From Balneolales bacterium (GTDB taxonomy: Bacteria; Bacteroidota; Rhodothermia; Balneolales; Natronogracilivirgulaceae), in the NCBI GenBank assembly GCA_007132495.1, contig SLOL01000160.1:1-34493 (forward strand): DNA of 34,493 bases. The letters are read 5' to 3'. Shown piece after piece: positions 16,899 to 28,062 of this stretch (position 1 is the stretch's first letter; each line of letters starts with the position of its first letter). Made by a program: the position numbers and the translations under genes. The notes under the pieces are model-generated. The model had not been told where the DNA came from and searched no databases. It saw only the letters and a program-made list of their open reading frames with translations.

Positions 16899-17357
16899 TC
16901 ACCCTAGCAATTCCCTTACAATGCGATTGGCAAGAGCACCGTCTGCTTTTCCTTTAATCTTCGGCATCAGTTGTCCCATCACTTTGCCCATATCTGACGG
17001 AGAAGTGGCACCGGTCTTATCGATCACTTCCTGGGCCAGCTTTTTAATTTGATCTGCGGACAACATGTCAGGCAGATAGGACTCGATCACCTTCAGCTCA
17101 TACGCTTCCGCCTGGGCAAGATCATTCCTTCCAGCCTCTTGGTACTGTTCCAGGGAATCCTTACGCTGTTTAGCGGCCTTGAGCAGCACCTCTCTAACTT
17201 GTTCATCGCGCAGCGATACAGCTTCTCCTTTCCGCTCGCTGATCTCCTTTTCCAACATTTTGGTTTTTATAGATCGCAACACCTGAAGACGTTCACGATC
17301 CTTTTCCTTCATGGCGGTTTTCAAATCCTGCAGAATCTTGTCGTATGTAGAACTCAT
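16899..17357 (-). CDS. GatB/YqeY domain-containing protein
   Basis: A 152-residue YqeY family protein, which resembles the tail domain of the GatB amidotransferase subunit that touches tRNA. The family features are the N-terminal helix LKTAMKEKDRERLQVLRSIKT, the central KQRKDSLEQYQEAGR, and the ending YLPDMLSADQIKKL then TSPSDMGKVMGQLMPKIKGKADGALANRIV. The function is not established; an RNA or tRNA-linked role is inferred from the family. First gene of the run with the cvpA-like gene and tyrS, and separated from the ribosomal operon upstream by a terminator. Confidence 0.9.
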   Translation of the reverse strand: MSSTYDKILQDLKTAMKEKDRERLQVLRSIKTKMLEKEISERKGEAVSLRDEQVREVLLKAAKQRKDSLEQYQEAGRNDLAQAEAYELKVIESYLPDMLSADQIKKLAQEVIDKTGATSPSDMGKVMGQLMPKIKGKADGALANRIVRELLG

Positions 17358-17464
17358 GATTTCAATATTAGTTCATAGTGAAGTAGTGACCCTTTTAAAA
17401 AATCACCTGGCATAATTACGTAACTGCAGAATAAACGGATCATTGTAAATTAGACAGTTTCTTC

Positions 17465-17502
17465 AAACAAAAAAAGGCTACACAGATATTGCGTAACCTT
17501 TT
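17465..17502 (-). terminator. Intrinsic terminator after rpmB-rpmG-DUF4295 operon
   Basis: On the minus strand AAAAGGTTAC pairs with GTAGCCTTTT (one wobble) around an 11-base loop and runs into seven T residues. It lies 34 bp after the stop of the DUF4295 gene and separates that operon from yqeY. Confidence 0.85.
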
Positions 17503-17535
17503 ATGAATGAATCCCCGAAATTAATCGATCAATTG

Positions 17536-17706
17536 TCAGGATTTGTTGCGGGAAATAAAGTCCTTGACCTGTTCCTGATCCACCGTCGATTCATGGAAAG
17601 CCACTTTACCATGGGAAGTTTTCTTGGAAAGAATGACTTTGGCCATTTTTCTCTGGGCCGCCTTCGCCGCAAGTACCTGTTCTCCGTAAACCTGTTTCTT
17701 GGCCAT
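17536..17706 (-). CDS. DUF4295 small basic ribosome-associated protein
   Basis: A 56-residue basic protein, read from the reverse strand: MAKKQVYGEQ at the start, then AAKAAQRKMAKVILSKKTS and a final VDQEQVKDFISRNKS. The sequence and its place after rpmG match the DUF4295 family of Bacteroidota. I recall it being seen as an extra large-subunit protein (bL38) in a Flavobacterium ribosome structure; this should be verified. Last gene of a three-gene ribosomal operon, 11 bp after rpmG, followed by a strong terminator. Its presence supports placing the host in or next to Bacteroidota. Confidence 0.85.
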   Translation of the reverse strand: MAKKQVYGEQVLAAKAAQRKMAKVILSKKTSHGKVAFHESTVDQEQVKDFISRNKS

Positions 17707-17717
17707 AACTTCGTTCC

Positions 17718-17888
17718 TTATTTAATCTCTTTGTGCAGGGTGTGTTTTCTGAGTTTGGCGTTGAATTTTTTCAATTCCAAACGGTTTGTTGTGGTTCTGC
17801 GATTTTTGGTCGTAACATATCGGGATGTACCGGGTGCTTCAGTGCATTCCAGTATTACTTGTACGCGATTACCTTTTGCCTTCGCCAT
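17718..17888 (-). CDS. rpmG: Ribosomal protein bL33, zinc-free form
   Basis: A 56-residue large-subunit protein. The C-terminal [16 protein letters not shown] is the bL33 signature, but the usual CxxC pair before RKHT is replaced by NAKL. The N-terminal pair is also lost: only one Cys remains, in LECTEAPG. So this is the form that does not bind zinc. Start ATG 17888 (MAKAKGNR) is preferred to the upstream ATG at 17900, which would overlap rpmB further. It overlaps the end of rpmB slightly (17897) and so is translationally coupled. Confidence 0.93.
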   Translation of the reverse strand: MAKAKGNRVQVILECTEAPGTSRYVTTKNRRTTTNRLELKKFNAKLRKHTLHKEIK

Positions 17889-17896
17889 AACGGAAT

Positions 17897-18142
17897 TCAA
17901 ATGTTTTTGTTAAGGGTCCCTTTTTTCCGGGCGTCTTTTAAAACCGCGCTGATTCCCTTACGGTTAATGACCCTAACGGTATTAGCGGTTACTCGTAACG
18001 TGATCCAGCGATCTTCTTCAGGTATGTAAAACCTTCTCTTTTGAAGATTGAGCTTGAACTTGTGTTTGGTTTTGTTGTTCGATTTGGATGACCTGTAGCC
18101 GTTAAGGGCTTTGGTACCGAAGATATCGTCTCGTAAAGACAT
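17897..18142 (-). CDS. rpmB: Ribosomal protein bL28, zinc-free form
   Basis: An 81-residue large-subunit protein. The conserved body is [20 protein letters not shown] then [22 protein letters not shown]. The usual start with a CxxTGK zinc-binding pair is replaced by [18 protein letters not shown], and there is no cysteine in the whole protein. First gene of the rpmB-rpmG-DUF4295 operon, divergent from gyrB across 279 bp. The order rpmB-rpmG-DUF4295 is that of Bacteroidota as I recall it. Confidence 0.9.
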   Translation of the reverse strand: MSLRDDIFGTKALNGYRSSKSNNKTKHKFKLNLQKRRFYIPEEDRWITLRVTANTVRVINRKGISAVLKDARKKGTLNKNI

Positions 18143-18412
18143 GATTATTCGAAATTCATGTGGATATTTGCTACATAGAATCCAAAAATATAGCTATTCG
18201 GAAAAATTAACAAGTCTTTTCTGTTTAAATATTTCCGGAACAAGCTTCGGCCGGGGAGCGGAGACTCTCCACAACGCATTTTGATGCCCGGGATGATTAT
18301 TGTTATGGCTCATTTTGAAATGATGCGATTAAGGGCTATTTTCCGTTATTAAAATGGAAGAAAAAAGCACCAGTCCTTCCGTTGGACCAGCCAATCTAAT
18401 TGTAACTTTTGA

Positions 18413-20341
<1,929 letters not shown>

Positions 20342-20357
20342 CGCTTAATTAGTTCAG

Positions 20358-22934
20358 ATGTCAGACAAGATTATAAAAATCAATCTCGAAGACGAGATGA
20401 AGTCTTCGTATATCGACTATTCCATGTCGGTAATCGTATCACGGGCTCTTCCGGATGTAAGAGATGGACTGAAGCCTGTACACCGTAGAACCCTCTACGG
20501 TATGAGTGAACTTGGTATGCTCCACAACCGAGCCTACAAAAAGAGTGCGCGGATTGTAGGAGAAGTACTGGGTAAATACCATCCTCATGGCGACTCTGCT
20601 GTTTATGATACGATTGTAAGAATGGTTCAGGATTTTTCACTTAGATACCCTCTTGTTGACGGACAGGGAAACTTCGGATCTGTTGACGGAGATTCTGCGG
20701 CGGCCATGCGATATACCGAGTGTCGAATGGAACGTATATCGGAAGAGATCCTGTCTGATATCAACAAGAATACGGTAGATTTCCAGCCGAACTTTGATGA
20801 CACCCTGACTGAGCCGTCGGTGATGCCCTCAATGGTTCCCAACCTGCTGATCAATGGCGCTTCGGGTATCGCAGTAGGAATGGCAACCAATATGCCTCCT
20901 CATAACCTTACCGAAGTTGTTAACGGAATTAAAGCGTACATTGCGGATCCGGATATTGAAATATCCGGTATCATCAAGCATATAACGGCTCCTGATTTTC
21001 CCACAGGAGGAATTATTTATGGATATGAGGGGGTCAGGGAGGCGTATGAAACCGGGCGCGGCCGGGTTGTTCAACGTGCACTGGCTTCTGTCGAGGAGCT
21101 GCGTGGCAATCGTGAGCAGATTGTGGTTACGGAAATACCATATCAGGTTAACAAGGCGACACTTATTGAAAAAATCGCTTTTCTCGTTCAAACTGAGAAA
21201 ATCACAGAAATTACCGATGTCCGTGATGAATCGGACCGGGAAGGAATGCGCATCGTAATTATGCTCAAAAGAGGTGCGGTGCCGAGTGTGGTGTTGAACC
21301 AGCTTTACAAGTATACTGCGATGCAGCATACTTTTGGAATTAACAACCTGGCGTTGGTCAAGGGTCGCCCAAAGACCATGAATATCAAGAAAATTATACG
21401 CCATTTTGTAGAGCATCGGATCGAGGTTATCATACGGCGTACCCTCTATGATCTGGATCAGGCCGAGGCGCGTGCCCATATACTTGAAGGTCTTAAAATT
21501 GGTGTTGATAATCTTGATGAGGTCATACAGACCATACGCTCTTCAAAAAATGTTCCGGAAGCAACCGGTCGTCTTCGTAGAGGTTTCGGTCTTTCTGACC
21601 TGCAGGCAAAAGCCATACTCGATATGCGTCTGCAGAAACTTACGGCTCTGGAACGTGATAAAATTGAACTGGAATACAAGGATATTCTTGAACAAATTCG
21701 TGAGTATCGCAGAATATTGATGAGCCGGGAAGCGCAAAATGAAATTATCGTCAATGAACTTAATGCACTGCAGGAGCGCTACGGCGATGAGCGAAGAACC
21801 CAGATCATTCATTCGGCTGAGGATTTTAATATTGAAGATATGATTGCCGATGAGGATGTTGTGGTTACGATATCCAATACCGGCTATATCAAAAGAACGG
21901 CAGTGAGCGGTTATCGCCGGCAAAAGCGGGGGGGATCGGGCATGAAAGGTGCCACTACCAAAGATGACGAATATGTAGAACATCTGTTTGTGGCTACCAA
22001 CCACAATTACATTCTGTTTTTCACTAAAAATGGAAAATGTTACTGGCTGAAAGTTTATGAGATACCGGAAGGTACAAGGCTAAGCCGGGGACGTGCTATA
22101 GTGAACCTGATCGAAATCGAAAAAGATGACAGGGTAAAGGCCTTCGTACCTGTTAAAAGTCTCGAAGACAATGAATACACCAGCAGCCACAATATTATCA
22201 TGGCTACCGAAAAGGGTATTGTAAAGAAAACAAGCCTCGAATCTTACAGCCGACCAAGAAAAAATGGCATCATGGCTATTAAAGTTGACGACGATGACCG
22301 GTTGCTTAGTGCCAATCTGGCCGATGGAAACAGCACTATTCTATTGGGTGCACGGAACGGAAGGGCGATCCGTTTCAGAGAGACGGATGTACGCTTGATG
22401 GGTAGAAACACACGCGGTGTTCGCGGTATCAACTTATCCGGAAAGGATGACAGGGTTGTTGATATGGTGGTCATTAAAAACACCAACGATGCCAGTGTAT
22501 TGGCTGTTTCTGAACATGGCTATGGAAAACGCAGTCTTGTTGAGGACTACAGACAGCAGACACGAGGCGGAAAAGGGGTCATTACGCTGAAAATTACTCC
22601 CAAAACCGGTCATCTCATTGCGCTAAAAGAAGTTAGCGATAATGATGATCTGATGATTATTACCGAGAAGGGGAAAATTATACGCATGCATAGCAAAGAT
22701 ATTCGATCTATGGGTCGCAATACTCAGGGAGTTCGGATGATGAGACTGGGCGGCAACGACAAAATATCCGGAATTACCCGGGTTGTTTCTGAAGATGAAA
22801 CAGATAGCGTAAAAAAGGTTGGCAATAATGGAGAAGAGATAGATTTGACAAAGAATACGGATGCCAATAAAAATGGAAGTGACGAAGCATCCGGAAGTGA
22901 GAATGATCAGCTTGGATTTGATGAAGATTTATGA
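20358..22934 (+). CDS. gyrA: DNA gyrase subunit A
   Basis: DNA-cleaving subunit of gyrase. 858 residues. The winged-helix domain carries catalytic Tyr119 in AMRYTECRM. The quinolone pocket reads [10 protein letters not shown], with the Ser and Asp of sensitive enzymes. The C-terminal beta-pinwheel wraps DNA; its GyrA box at residues 522-531 reads [10 protein letters not shown], a variant of the usual QRRGGKG, which still argues for gyrase and not topoisomerase IV. The tail after residue 810 is acidic, Asn/Ser-rich and non-conserved, ending LGFDEDL. Cotranscribed with gyrB; convergent with the WYL regulator gene. Confidence 0.97.
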   Translation: MSDKIIKINLEDEMKSSYIDYSMSVIVSRALPDVRDGLKPVHRRTLYGMSELGMLHNRAYKKSARIVGEVLGKYHPHGDSAVYDTIVRMVQDFSLRYPLVDGQGNFGSVDGDSAAAMRYTECRMERISEEILSDINKNTVDFQPNFDDTLTEPSVMPSMVPNLLINGASGIAVGMATNMPPHNLTEVVNGIKAYIADPDIEISGIIKHITAPDFPTGGIIYGYEGVREAYETGRGRVVQRALASVEELRGNREQIVVTEIPYQVNKATLIEKIAFLVQTEKITEITDVRDESDREGMRIVIMLKRGAVPSVVLNQLYKYTAMQHTFGINNLALVKGRPKTMNIKKIIRHFVEHRIEVIIRRTLYDLDQAEARAHILEGLKIGVDNLDEVIQTIRSSKNVPEATGRLRRGFGLSDLQAKAILDMRLQKLTALERDKIELEYKDILEQIREYRRILMSREAQNEIIVNELNALQERYGDERRTQIIHSAEDFNIEDMIADEDVVVTISNTGYIKRTAVSGYRRQKRGGSGMKGATTKDDEYVEHLFVATNHNYILFFTKNGKCYWLKVYEIPEGTRLSRGRAIVNLIEIEKDDRVKAFVPVKSLEDNEYTSSHNIIMATEKGIVKKTSLESYSRPRKNGIMAIKVDDDDRLLSANLADGNSTILLGARNGRAIRFRETDVRLMGRNTRGVRGINLSGKDDRVVDMVVIKNTNDASVLAVSEHGYGKRSLVEDYRQQTRGGKGVITLKITPKTGHLIALKEVSDNDDLMIITEKGKIIRMHSKDIRSMGRNTQGVRMMRLGGNDKISGITRVVSEDETDSVKKVGNNGEEIDLTKNTDANKNGSDEASGSENDQLGFDEDL

Positions 22935-23046
22935 TCTAAACAATCTGAACAAGAAGATTCTGTGGTTAAGGACTGTAATCGGATACGTACAGATTCTGTC
23001 AACTCCAAAAAATCGGGTACTTCAGCAAGCGGGATTTAACGCTGCA

Positions 23047-23991
23047 CTATGATCTGTCATCAAGCAACATTTTCAGCAGGGTTGTGCGCATCTCTTTCAA
23101 TTCATCAGGTGATATTATCCGAACATGTTTGCCAAACCGAAGAAGCCATTCATTAATATAATCCAGATTATCGATGGTAAAAGTTACGATCGTACTGTTA
23201 TCATCGCCATCGGATTTATTCTGTATTTCGCCGGGGAGTCCGGTAAGAAATGAAAATAGTTGTTCATTACTTATAGAAACGGTTACAGGTATTAACGATT
23301 CAGATCTTCCGTAAAGCAATTCCCGTGTAGAATATCTTTTATTTGAGATTTGATTGGAATCATCGGCTAATGAGAGATTGTCCATGCCGGACAAGATGAA
23401 ATTCCGAAGTGACTTTCGGTCGTGGCAGTAACCGATAACATTCCAATGATCGGTATAATGTATTAATAAACACGGATCAATTTTTCGAAGTGAGCTTTTC
23501 CCTTTTTTATTTTTGTAAAAAAAAGTAACCGGCTTATTTTCCAAAAAAGCGGAACACAGTATAAACCAGTCACCTCCGCTTTCCCTTTTTTCAACATTAT
23601 GGATATACGGGGAGACAAGGGTTTTTTCCTCTAAAATATTCATTGCTTTTTGCAGCGAGGCGGGAACTGCGTTACGGATTTTTAATATAATATTTTTAGC
23701 ATCCATTACCATCTCCTTGTCAACCTGGGACGAGACAAAAGAGAGCCCCATAATAACAACCGATAATTCTCGAAAAGAGAACATGATTGGTGGAATCATG
23801 CCATCCCGGAGTACACCATAACCCATTTCTGAATCATGGGTTATGGGAACCCCAAGCTCCTGGATTACTTTCAAATCACGAAAAACAGTACGCTTGCTTA
23901 TTCCAAACCACTCTGTAAGAGATGAGGAAGTTATGCGCTTTCCCGACTGAAGCATGTAAAGAATTTTCAAACGCCGTTCATTACTGTTCAT
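23047..23991 (-). CDS. WYL-domain transcriptional regulator, YafY type
   Basis: A 314-residue DNA-binding regulator. The N-terminal helix-turn-helix is ERRLKILYMLQSGKRITSS then LTEWFGISKRTVFRDLKVIQ. The WYL domain spans roughly residues 140-210; it has DHWNVIGYCHDRKSLRNFIL where a canonical member has a W-Y-L stretch, and a C-terminal WCX-like extension. WYL domains bind nucleic acid or small ligands; targets here are unknown. Start ATG 23991 or GTG 23997; the GTG overlaps the rsmG stop as GTGA, so translation is coupled. Last gene of the mnmG-rsmG run. Confidence 0.85.
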   Translation of the reverse strand: MNSNERRLKILYMLQSGKRITSSSLTEWFGISKRTVFRDLKVIQELGVPITHDSEMGYGVLRDGMIPPIMFSFRELSVVIMGLSFVSSQVDKEMVMDAKNIILKIRNAVPASLQKAMNILEEKTLVSPYIHNVEKRESGGDWFILCSAFLENKPVTFFYKNKKGKSSLRKIDPCLLIHYTDHWNVIGYCHDRKSLRNFILSGMDNLSLADDSNQISNKRYSTRELLYGRSESLIPVTVSISNEQLFSFLTGLPGEIQNKSDGDDNSTIVTFTIDNLDYINEWLLRFGKHVRIISPDELKEMRTTLLKMLLDDRS

Positions 23992-23993
23992 GC

Positions 23994-24695
23994 TCACCCG
24001 TTATTGAGCGTTTTAAATATCGAGACAATATATTTATCCAGGAAAAAAGGGTCACCGGGTATGTTGATTCGCTTGATGTCAACCCGGAATTGATCCATGG
24101 GCATATTCGAAATTTCTGGAAAAGCATCCTGTCCCTTGAGCATATGGATCGTTTCCCAGTTGCAGTTTTTTAATCCGTTTATCAGATCATTTAGGTCGAA
24201 TGAATGCTTTGAAACGATTCGGACACTTTTACTGATACGGAGATCCCTGATATTCATCCATTGGGGCTCTGCATTTTGAAGATTAAATTTCCTGATAATA
24301 TCACGCAATACAAGCTGTTTTTTTTTGATTTTATCAACAAGAAAAAACTCTGAGGCCGGGTATGCCATGGCCATCGGAAGTCCAGGCAATCCACCGCCAC
24401 TTCCGGCATCAATATAAGTAGCCCCTTTCTCCATATTTATTTCGCAAGACAGGATAAGACTGTGCTGAATATGCTTCTTCAATAAATCCGAAGTAGTATT
24501 CCTGCTGAACAGGTTTATAGATTTGTTCCACCAGAGCCACAAATCCACCAACTGCCGGAACCACTCCTCATGCTCCCTGTATATGGCAAGGGAATAATCC
24601 AATGTTTCACGTGAAACATTTCTGCTTGATATATTATGGTTATTGGATTTGTTCACACCGATAAGGTCAGAATAACAATGTTTCACGTGAAACAT
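23994..24695 (-). CDS. rsmG: 16S rRNA (guanine527-N7)-methyltransferase RsmG
   Basis: Methylates G527 of 16S rRNA with SAM. The family is clear from WWNKSINLFSRNTTSDLLKKHI and the SAM-binding YIDAGSGGGLPGLPMAMAYP, FFLVDKIKKK. With ATG 24695 the protein has 233 residues, but the first 30 or so are unlike the family and are written across two parS palindromes (as MFHVKH and VSRET). A TTG at 24602 (MDYSLAIYREHEE) gives 202 residues and a normal N-terminus, and would leave both parS sites non-coding. The start is therefore uncertain. It follows mnmG by 10 bp and overlaps the regulator gene. Confidence 0.9.
   Translation of the reverse strand: MFHVKHCYSDLIGVNKSNNHNISSRNVSRETLDYSLAIYREHEEWFRQLVDLWLWWNKSINLFSRNTTSDLLKKHIQHSLILSCEINMEKGATYIDAGSGGGLPGLPMAMAYPASEFFLVDKIKKKQLVLRDIIRKFNLQNAEPQWMNIRDLRISKSVRIVSKHSFDLNDLINGLKNCNWETIHMLKGQDAFPEISNMPMDQFRVDIKRINIPGDPFFLDKYIVSIFKTLNNG
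24603..24618. other. parS centromere site 1
   Basis: TGTTTCACGTGAAACA, identical to the consensus bacterial parS bound by ParB/Spo0J, within a 20-bp perfect palindrome (24601-24620). Such sites cluster near the replication origin and load the ParB-CTP complex for chromosome segregation. No parA or parB lies in the window. Confidence 0.93.
24679..24694. other. parS centromere site 2
   Basis: Second exact TGTTTCACGTGAAACA, 76 bp from the first, centre to centre, and also within an identical 20-bp palindrome (24677-24696). It covers the possible ATG of rsmG at 24695. Two identical sites at the mnmG/rsmG junction fit an origin-proximal ParB loading zone. Confidence 0.93.
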
Positions 24696-24705
24696 TCTCA
24701 ATGGA

Positions 24706-26598
24706 TCAGTAGTTAAGATACACCATCAATACGGATATGTCGCTGGCCGATACACCGCTGATGCGGCCCGCCTGGCCAATGGTTTCCGGTTTGATTTTTT
24801 TCAATTTTTGTCGGCCTTCGCTGGACAGGCTTTGAAGATTATCATAATTGATTTTCAAGGGAATTTTGAAGTGTTCTTTCTCTTCGACTTGCTTTACCAT
24901 GTTATGCTCCTTCTGGATATACCCTTCATACTTGAATTGAATTTCAACCTGTTCAATTACAAGGGGGTTCTTGGTAATCCGGGAGACTTGTTCTGCCAAT
25001 TCGGAGTCGGTTTCCATTAGTTCAGAAAGAGTGATGTGGGGTCGCGTTAACAGTTTGGGTAATTTCTGAGACTGTTTCAGGGTTGATTGTTCCTTTTTTG
25101 AAAGGAGGGGGTTGTATATTTCCGGTGTGGTGCTGTAATCTGTCAAATACATTTTGAGTGTTTCGGTTTCCGATTTCTTTTTGTCGAGTAGTGATTTGCG
25201 TTCTTCTGTGACCAGTCCGATTTCGTACCCAAGCGGAGTGAGTCTCAGGTCGGCATTATCCTGTCGTAACAGGATCCGATGTTCGGCACGGGAGGTGAAC
25301 ATTCTATATGGCTCTTCGGTCCCTTTGTTGATCAGGTCATCAATAAGGACACCGATATAGGCTTTTGATCTTTGCAGAATAAACTCGGATTGGCCCTGAA
25401 CTTTTCTGGCGGCATTAATACCGGCCATCAATCCCTGGCTGGCCGCTTCTTCATAACCGGTGGTGCCGTTGATCTGTCCGGCAAAAAACAGACCGTCCAC
25501 AGACTTTGTCTCCATGTTGCGTTTGATCTGATGCGGAGGAAAATAGTCATATTCTATGGCATACCCCGGCCGGATCATTATAGCATTTTCAAGTCCGGGT
25601 ATGGTGCGAAGGGCATGATATTGGGTGTCCTCCGGTAAGCTGGTTGAAAAGCCATTCAAATACATTTCATAGGTGTTCCATCCTTCCGGTTCCAGAAAGA
25701 GCTGATGTCGGTCACGCTCGGCAAACCGGTGTATCTTGTCTTCGATAGAAGGACAGTAACGGGGGCCGACAGATTTTATGCGTCCATTGAACATGGGACT
25801 TCTGTCAAATCCGGTTCTTAGAATATCATGAACTTCCGGAGTCGTATAGGCAATCCAGCAGGTAAGCTGTTTATCAGATCCGGGCAGTTTCTGTGTCAGG
25901 TAAGAAAAGGGTGTCGGATGGTCATCACCATATTGGATTTCCAGTTTGTCCAGGTCAATGGTACGTCCGTCAATTCTTGGTGGAGTACCCGTCTTCAATC
26001 TTCCGTATTTCAGACCTAGTTTCTCAAGTGAAGCCGTAATACCGGTGGAGGCGCGTTCACCGGAGCGGCCACCCCCAAATTGCTTTTCCCCAATATGGAT
26101 AGTACCGTTTAAAAATGTGCCGCTGGTAAGAATGACACTTTTGCAGGGTATTTGCTGTCCGCTTTGGGTCTCTACCCCCGTGATTAACTGCTGATCACTG
26201 GTTAATATTTCAACAACACTATCCTGACGAAGATGCAGCTTTGGTATGGTTTCAAGATCTTCTCTGATATGCTGTGCATAAAGAAGCCGGTCGCTTTGGG
26301 CGCGAGGACTCCACATTGCGGGACCTTTGCTCCGGTTGAGCATCCGAAACTGTACACCTGATGAATCAGCAACCCGTCCCATGATTCCGCCAAGGGCATC
26401 GATCTCCCGGACAAGCTGTCCTTTTGCTACACCACCAATGGCGGGATTGCAGGACATTTGCGCTATGGCGTTTAAGTTCATTGAAATCAACAACGTGCGT
26501 GCCCCCATGCGGGCCGCCGCAGCTGCTGATTCACTGCCGGCATGCCCACCGCCGACAACAATGATGTCATATTCAGGGTGGAGCGCTCCTGTATTCAT
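24706..26598 (-). CDS. mnmG: tRNA uridine 5-carboxymethylaminomethyl modification enzyme MnmG (GidA)
   Basis: FAD-dependent subunit that, with MnmE, modifies the wobble uridine of certain tRNAs using methylene-THF. 630 residues, normal. The dinucleotide-binding [17 protein letters not shown] is at about 16-32, and C50 lies in [19 protein letters not shown]. The signature [14 protein letters not shown] and the C-terminal [16 protein letters not shown] are present. mnmE is not in the window. It heads a minus-strand run with rsmG and the WYL regulator; tRNA-Asp lies upstream with its own terminator. Origin-proximal placement of mnmG and rsmG is common in bacteria and agrees with the parS sites. 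Confidence 0.97.
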   Translation of the reverse strand: MNTGALHPEYDIIVVGGGHAGSESAAAAARMGARTLLISMNLNAIAQMSCNPAIGGVAKGQLVREIDALGGIMGRVADSSGVQFRMLNRSKGPAMWSPRAQSDRLLYAQHIREDLETIPKLHLRQDSVVEILTSDQQLITGVETQSGQQIPCKSVILTSGTFLNGTIHIGEKQFGGGRSGERASTGITASLEKLGLKYGRLKTGTPPRIDGRTIDLDKLEIQYGDDHPTPFSYLTQKLPGSDKQLTCWIAYTTPEVHDILRTGFDRSPMFNGRIKSVGPRYCPSIEDKIHRFAERDRHQLFLEPEGWNTYEMYLNGFSTSLPEDTQYHALRTIPGLENAIMIRPGYAIEYDYFPPHQIKRNMETKSVDGLFFAGQINGTTGYEEAASQGLMAGINAARKVQGQSEFILQRSKAYIGVLIDDLINKGTEEPYRMFTSRAEHRILLRQDNADLRLTPLGYEIGLVTEERKSLLDKKKSETETLKMYLTDYSTTPEIYNPLLSKKEQSTLKQSQKLPKLLTRPHITLSELMETDSELAEQVSRITKNPLVIEQVEIQFKYEGYIQKEHNMVKQVEEKEHFKIPLKINYDNLQSLSSEGRQKLKKIKPETIGQAGRISGVSASDISVLMVYLNY

Positions 26599-26680
26599 AT
26601 TATTTAGTTTACCCTAATTCTTTATGAATCATATTACACAGCTATATACGAAGTAAAGGATGGATTATGTTAACACATAC

Positions 26681-26722
26681 AAAAAAAGCGCAACCAACTG
26701 CCTTGCAATTGATTACGCTTTT
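26681..26722 (-). terminator. Intrinsic terminator directly after tRNA-Asp
   Basis: On the minus strand AAAAGCGTAATCAA pairs with TTGGTTGCGCTTTT (14 pairs with two wobbles) around an 11-base loop, then a T7 run. It begins one base after the tRNA 3' end, so it should both end the transcript and leave a trailer for processing. Confidence 0.85.
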
Positions 26723-26723
26723 G

Positions 26724-26797
26724 CGATCCGGATGGGACTCGAACCCACGACCTCCTGCGTGACAGGCAGGCGTTCTAACCAACTGAACTACCGGACC
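26724..26797 (-). tRNA. tRNA-Asp (anticodon GTC)
   Basis: A 74-base cloverleaf on the minus strand. Acceptor GGTCCGG pairs with CCGGATC (one G-U), D arm is AGTTCAGTTGGTTAGAA, anticodon stem is CCTGC/GCAGG with loop CTGTCAC giving GTC, and T arm is GTGGGTTCGAGTCCCAT. The discriminator is G. CCA is not encoded (GCAA follows), so it must be added by nucleotidyltransferase. Confidence 0.97.
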
Positions 26798-27200
26798 GGG
26801 AACATCAAATATAAGGATTTGTCCTACAGAGAGTCAAGCATATTTAACGCTTAATAGCAATCCGAAACAACTTCAGCTCGATGAAATGGCCATGATCGGG
26901 CTGGCGCCCGGACATACAGGCGTATGGTTAAATACGGTTATGTCTTTACATCTGGTGATAAAAATCCAAACATTTAAACAGATAATAAAAAATATATCTT
27001 GATTATAAGTATGTTTCATGCTGAATATAAATTGCAGCATCATTTGAGAATGAAGTTTATAAATATATGTTGCCGTATCTGAATTGAAAATTGACGGATT
27101 TCCTTTCGAGGGTATCTCAATTTGGCCCTGCGGTTCGTTTATTGATGAAATATCCGTATCCTTTTTAATCTTCCCGAACACCATGCAATTTTTGATCATA
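26798..27200. other. Gene-free region between tRNA-Asp and outer-membrane protein gene
   Basis: A 403-bp interval holding repeat copy B (26881-26943) and AT-rich sequence around 26950-27070. Frames of up to about 100 codons cross it on both strands but show no family feature. It should carry the tRNA-Asp promoter and that of the downstream gene. Confidence 0.5.
26881..26943 (+). repeat. Dispersed intergenic repeat, copy B
   Basis: Same element as 10715-10777: ATGAAATG, then CATGATCGGGCTGGCGCCCG, then GACATACAGGCGTATGG and TTAAATACGG. The hairpin is kept (CGGGC/GCCCG). It lies in a gene-free region, in the same orientation relative to the plus strand. It lacks the extra 8-bp stem found after copy A. 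Confidence 0.6.
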
Positions 27201-27932
27201 ATGAATTACCGTTTACGCTATCTGTTGTCATTTATTTTATTGTTGCTGCCTTTGTCGTTACATGCTCAAATGTTTTCGGTTGAAGAATCAGAACAAAGAG
27301 TCCGGCCTTCAGGCAATGCATTGACTGTTGGACTCGATTTTGTGGATATGCAACCCCGACCTGATGATCAGGATATCGTATATGAATGGTCGGATCCGGT
27401 ATATCGTATTCGTTTTGAAATGCCGGGAATTGAAGCATATGCCGGTTATCGTACCAACGTCGGCAATGGTGGAACAGGTGCCGACACCCTTAGTTATATG
27501 AACCTGGGCATAACGATATCGGGTGGTATGCCATTGCTGGGTGACAGAAACTTCGGAATAGCTATTCCGGTTTTGTTGTCGTCGGACATGGTTCGGGTTC
27601 GCTCCACAAGTTCACAACCGGAAGGCGAGCAATTCAGGCAGAGTTCGGTATCCATTGGTCTTGGTGCCGGCGGTTACATCACTTTGGCTGAGAGGTTTCG
27701 AATGAGGGCCGAATTAATTCCTCAATTCGGGTTTACCATGGCTTCACTGGGAAGAGATTCCGGTCAGTTGTTCACTTTGGATGGAAAGGTTCGGTTTAAT
27801 ATTGACAGAGTAATAAACCGATATGGATTTGTTGTTGGATATAATTATCAATTCAAAAGGTACTCCGGCGGTAGTGAACACTATCACTACGACCTTAATT
27901 CGAATGCATTTGTGATAGGTATTAATTTCTAG
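27201..27932 (+). CDS. Small outer-membrane beta-barrel-like protein
   Basis: A 243-residue exported protein with a clear signal peptide (MNYRLRYLLSFILLLLPLSLHA, cleavage before QMFS). The rest is rich in alternating hydrophobic/polar strands (YRIRFEMPGIEAYAGYRT, SVSIGLGAGGYITL, FGFTMASLGRDSG) and ends in Phe (AFVIGINF), as outer-membrane barrels do. I recognise no specific family. Start ATG 27201 is chosen from the signal peptide; in-frame starts at 27084 and 27183 would bury it. It stands alone, 130 bp before the next gene. A role in the envelope is inferred from shape only. Confidence 0.7.
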   Translation: MNYRLRYLLSFILLLLPLSLHAQMFSVEESEQRVRPSGNALTVGLDFVDMQPRPDDQDIVYEWSDPVYRIRFEMPGIEAYAGYRTNVGNGGTGADTLSYMNLGITISGGMPLLGDRNFGIAIPVLLSSDMVRVRSTSSQPEGEQFRQSSVSIGLGAGGYITLAERFRMRAELIPQFGFTMASLGRDSGQLFTLDGKVRFNIDRVINRYGFVVGYNYQFKRYSGGSEHYHYDLNSNAFVIGINF

Positions 27933-28062
27933 TTCATTTTTATGCAGGAGAGGGGGATGGCAAAATTTCCGGGTCAAATAGGGCCATTATTTGATAGTTT
28001 TGCATGATGAAATACCGTCATGAACATTACATCTGAGATTATAAAACGCAACATGAAAACAG

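Noticed and set aside
26660-26854. Frame encoding an RMGLEPTTSCVTGRRSNQLNY peptide
   Set aside because: This is the well-known false protein produced by translating across a tRNA gene; here it is tRNA-Asp antisense.
26873-27199. 108-codon frame on the minus strand
   Set aside because: It spans the dispersed repeat and AT-rich spacer and shows no domain or signal.
27957-28007. 16-residue frame after AGGAGAGGGGG
   Set aside because: A purine-rich stretch lies before the ATG, but the peptide is very short with no supporting context.
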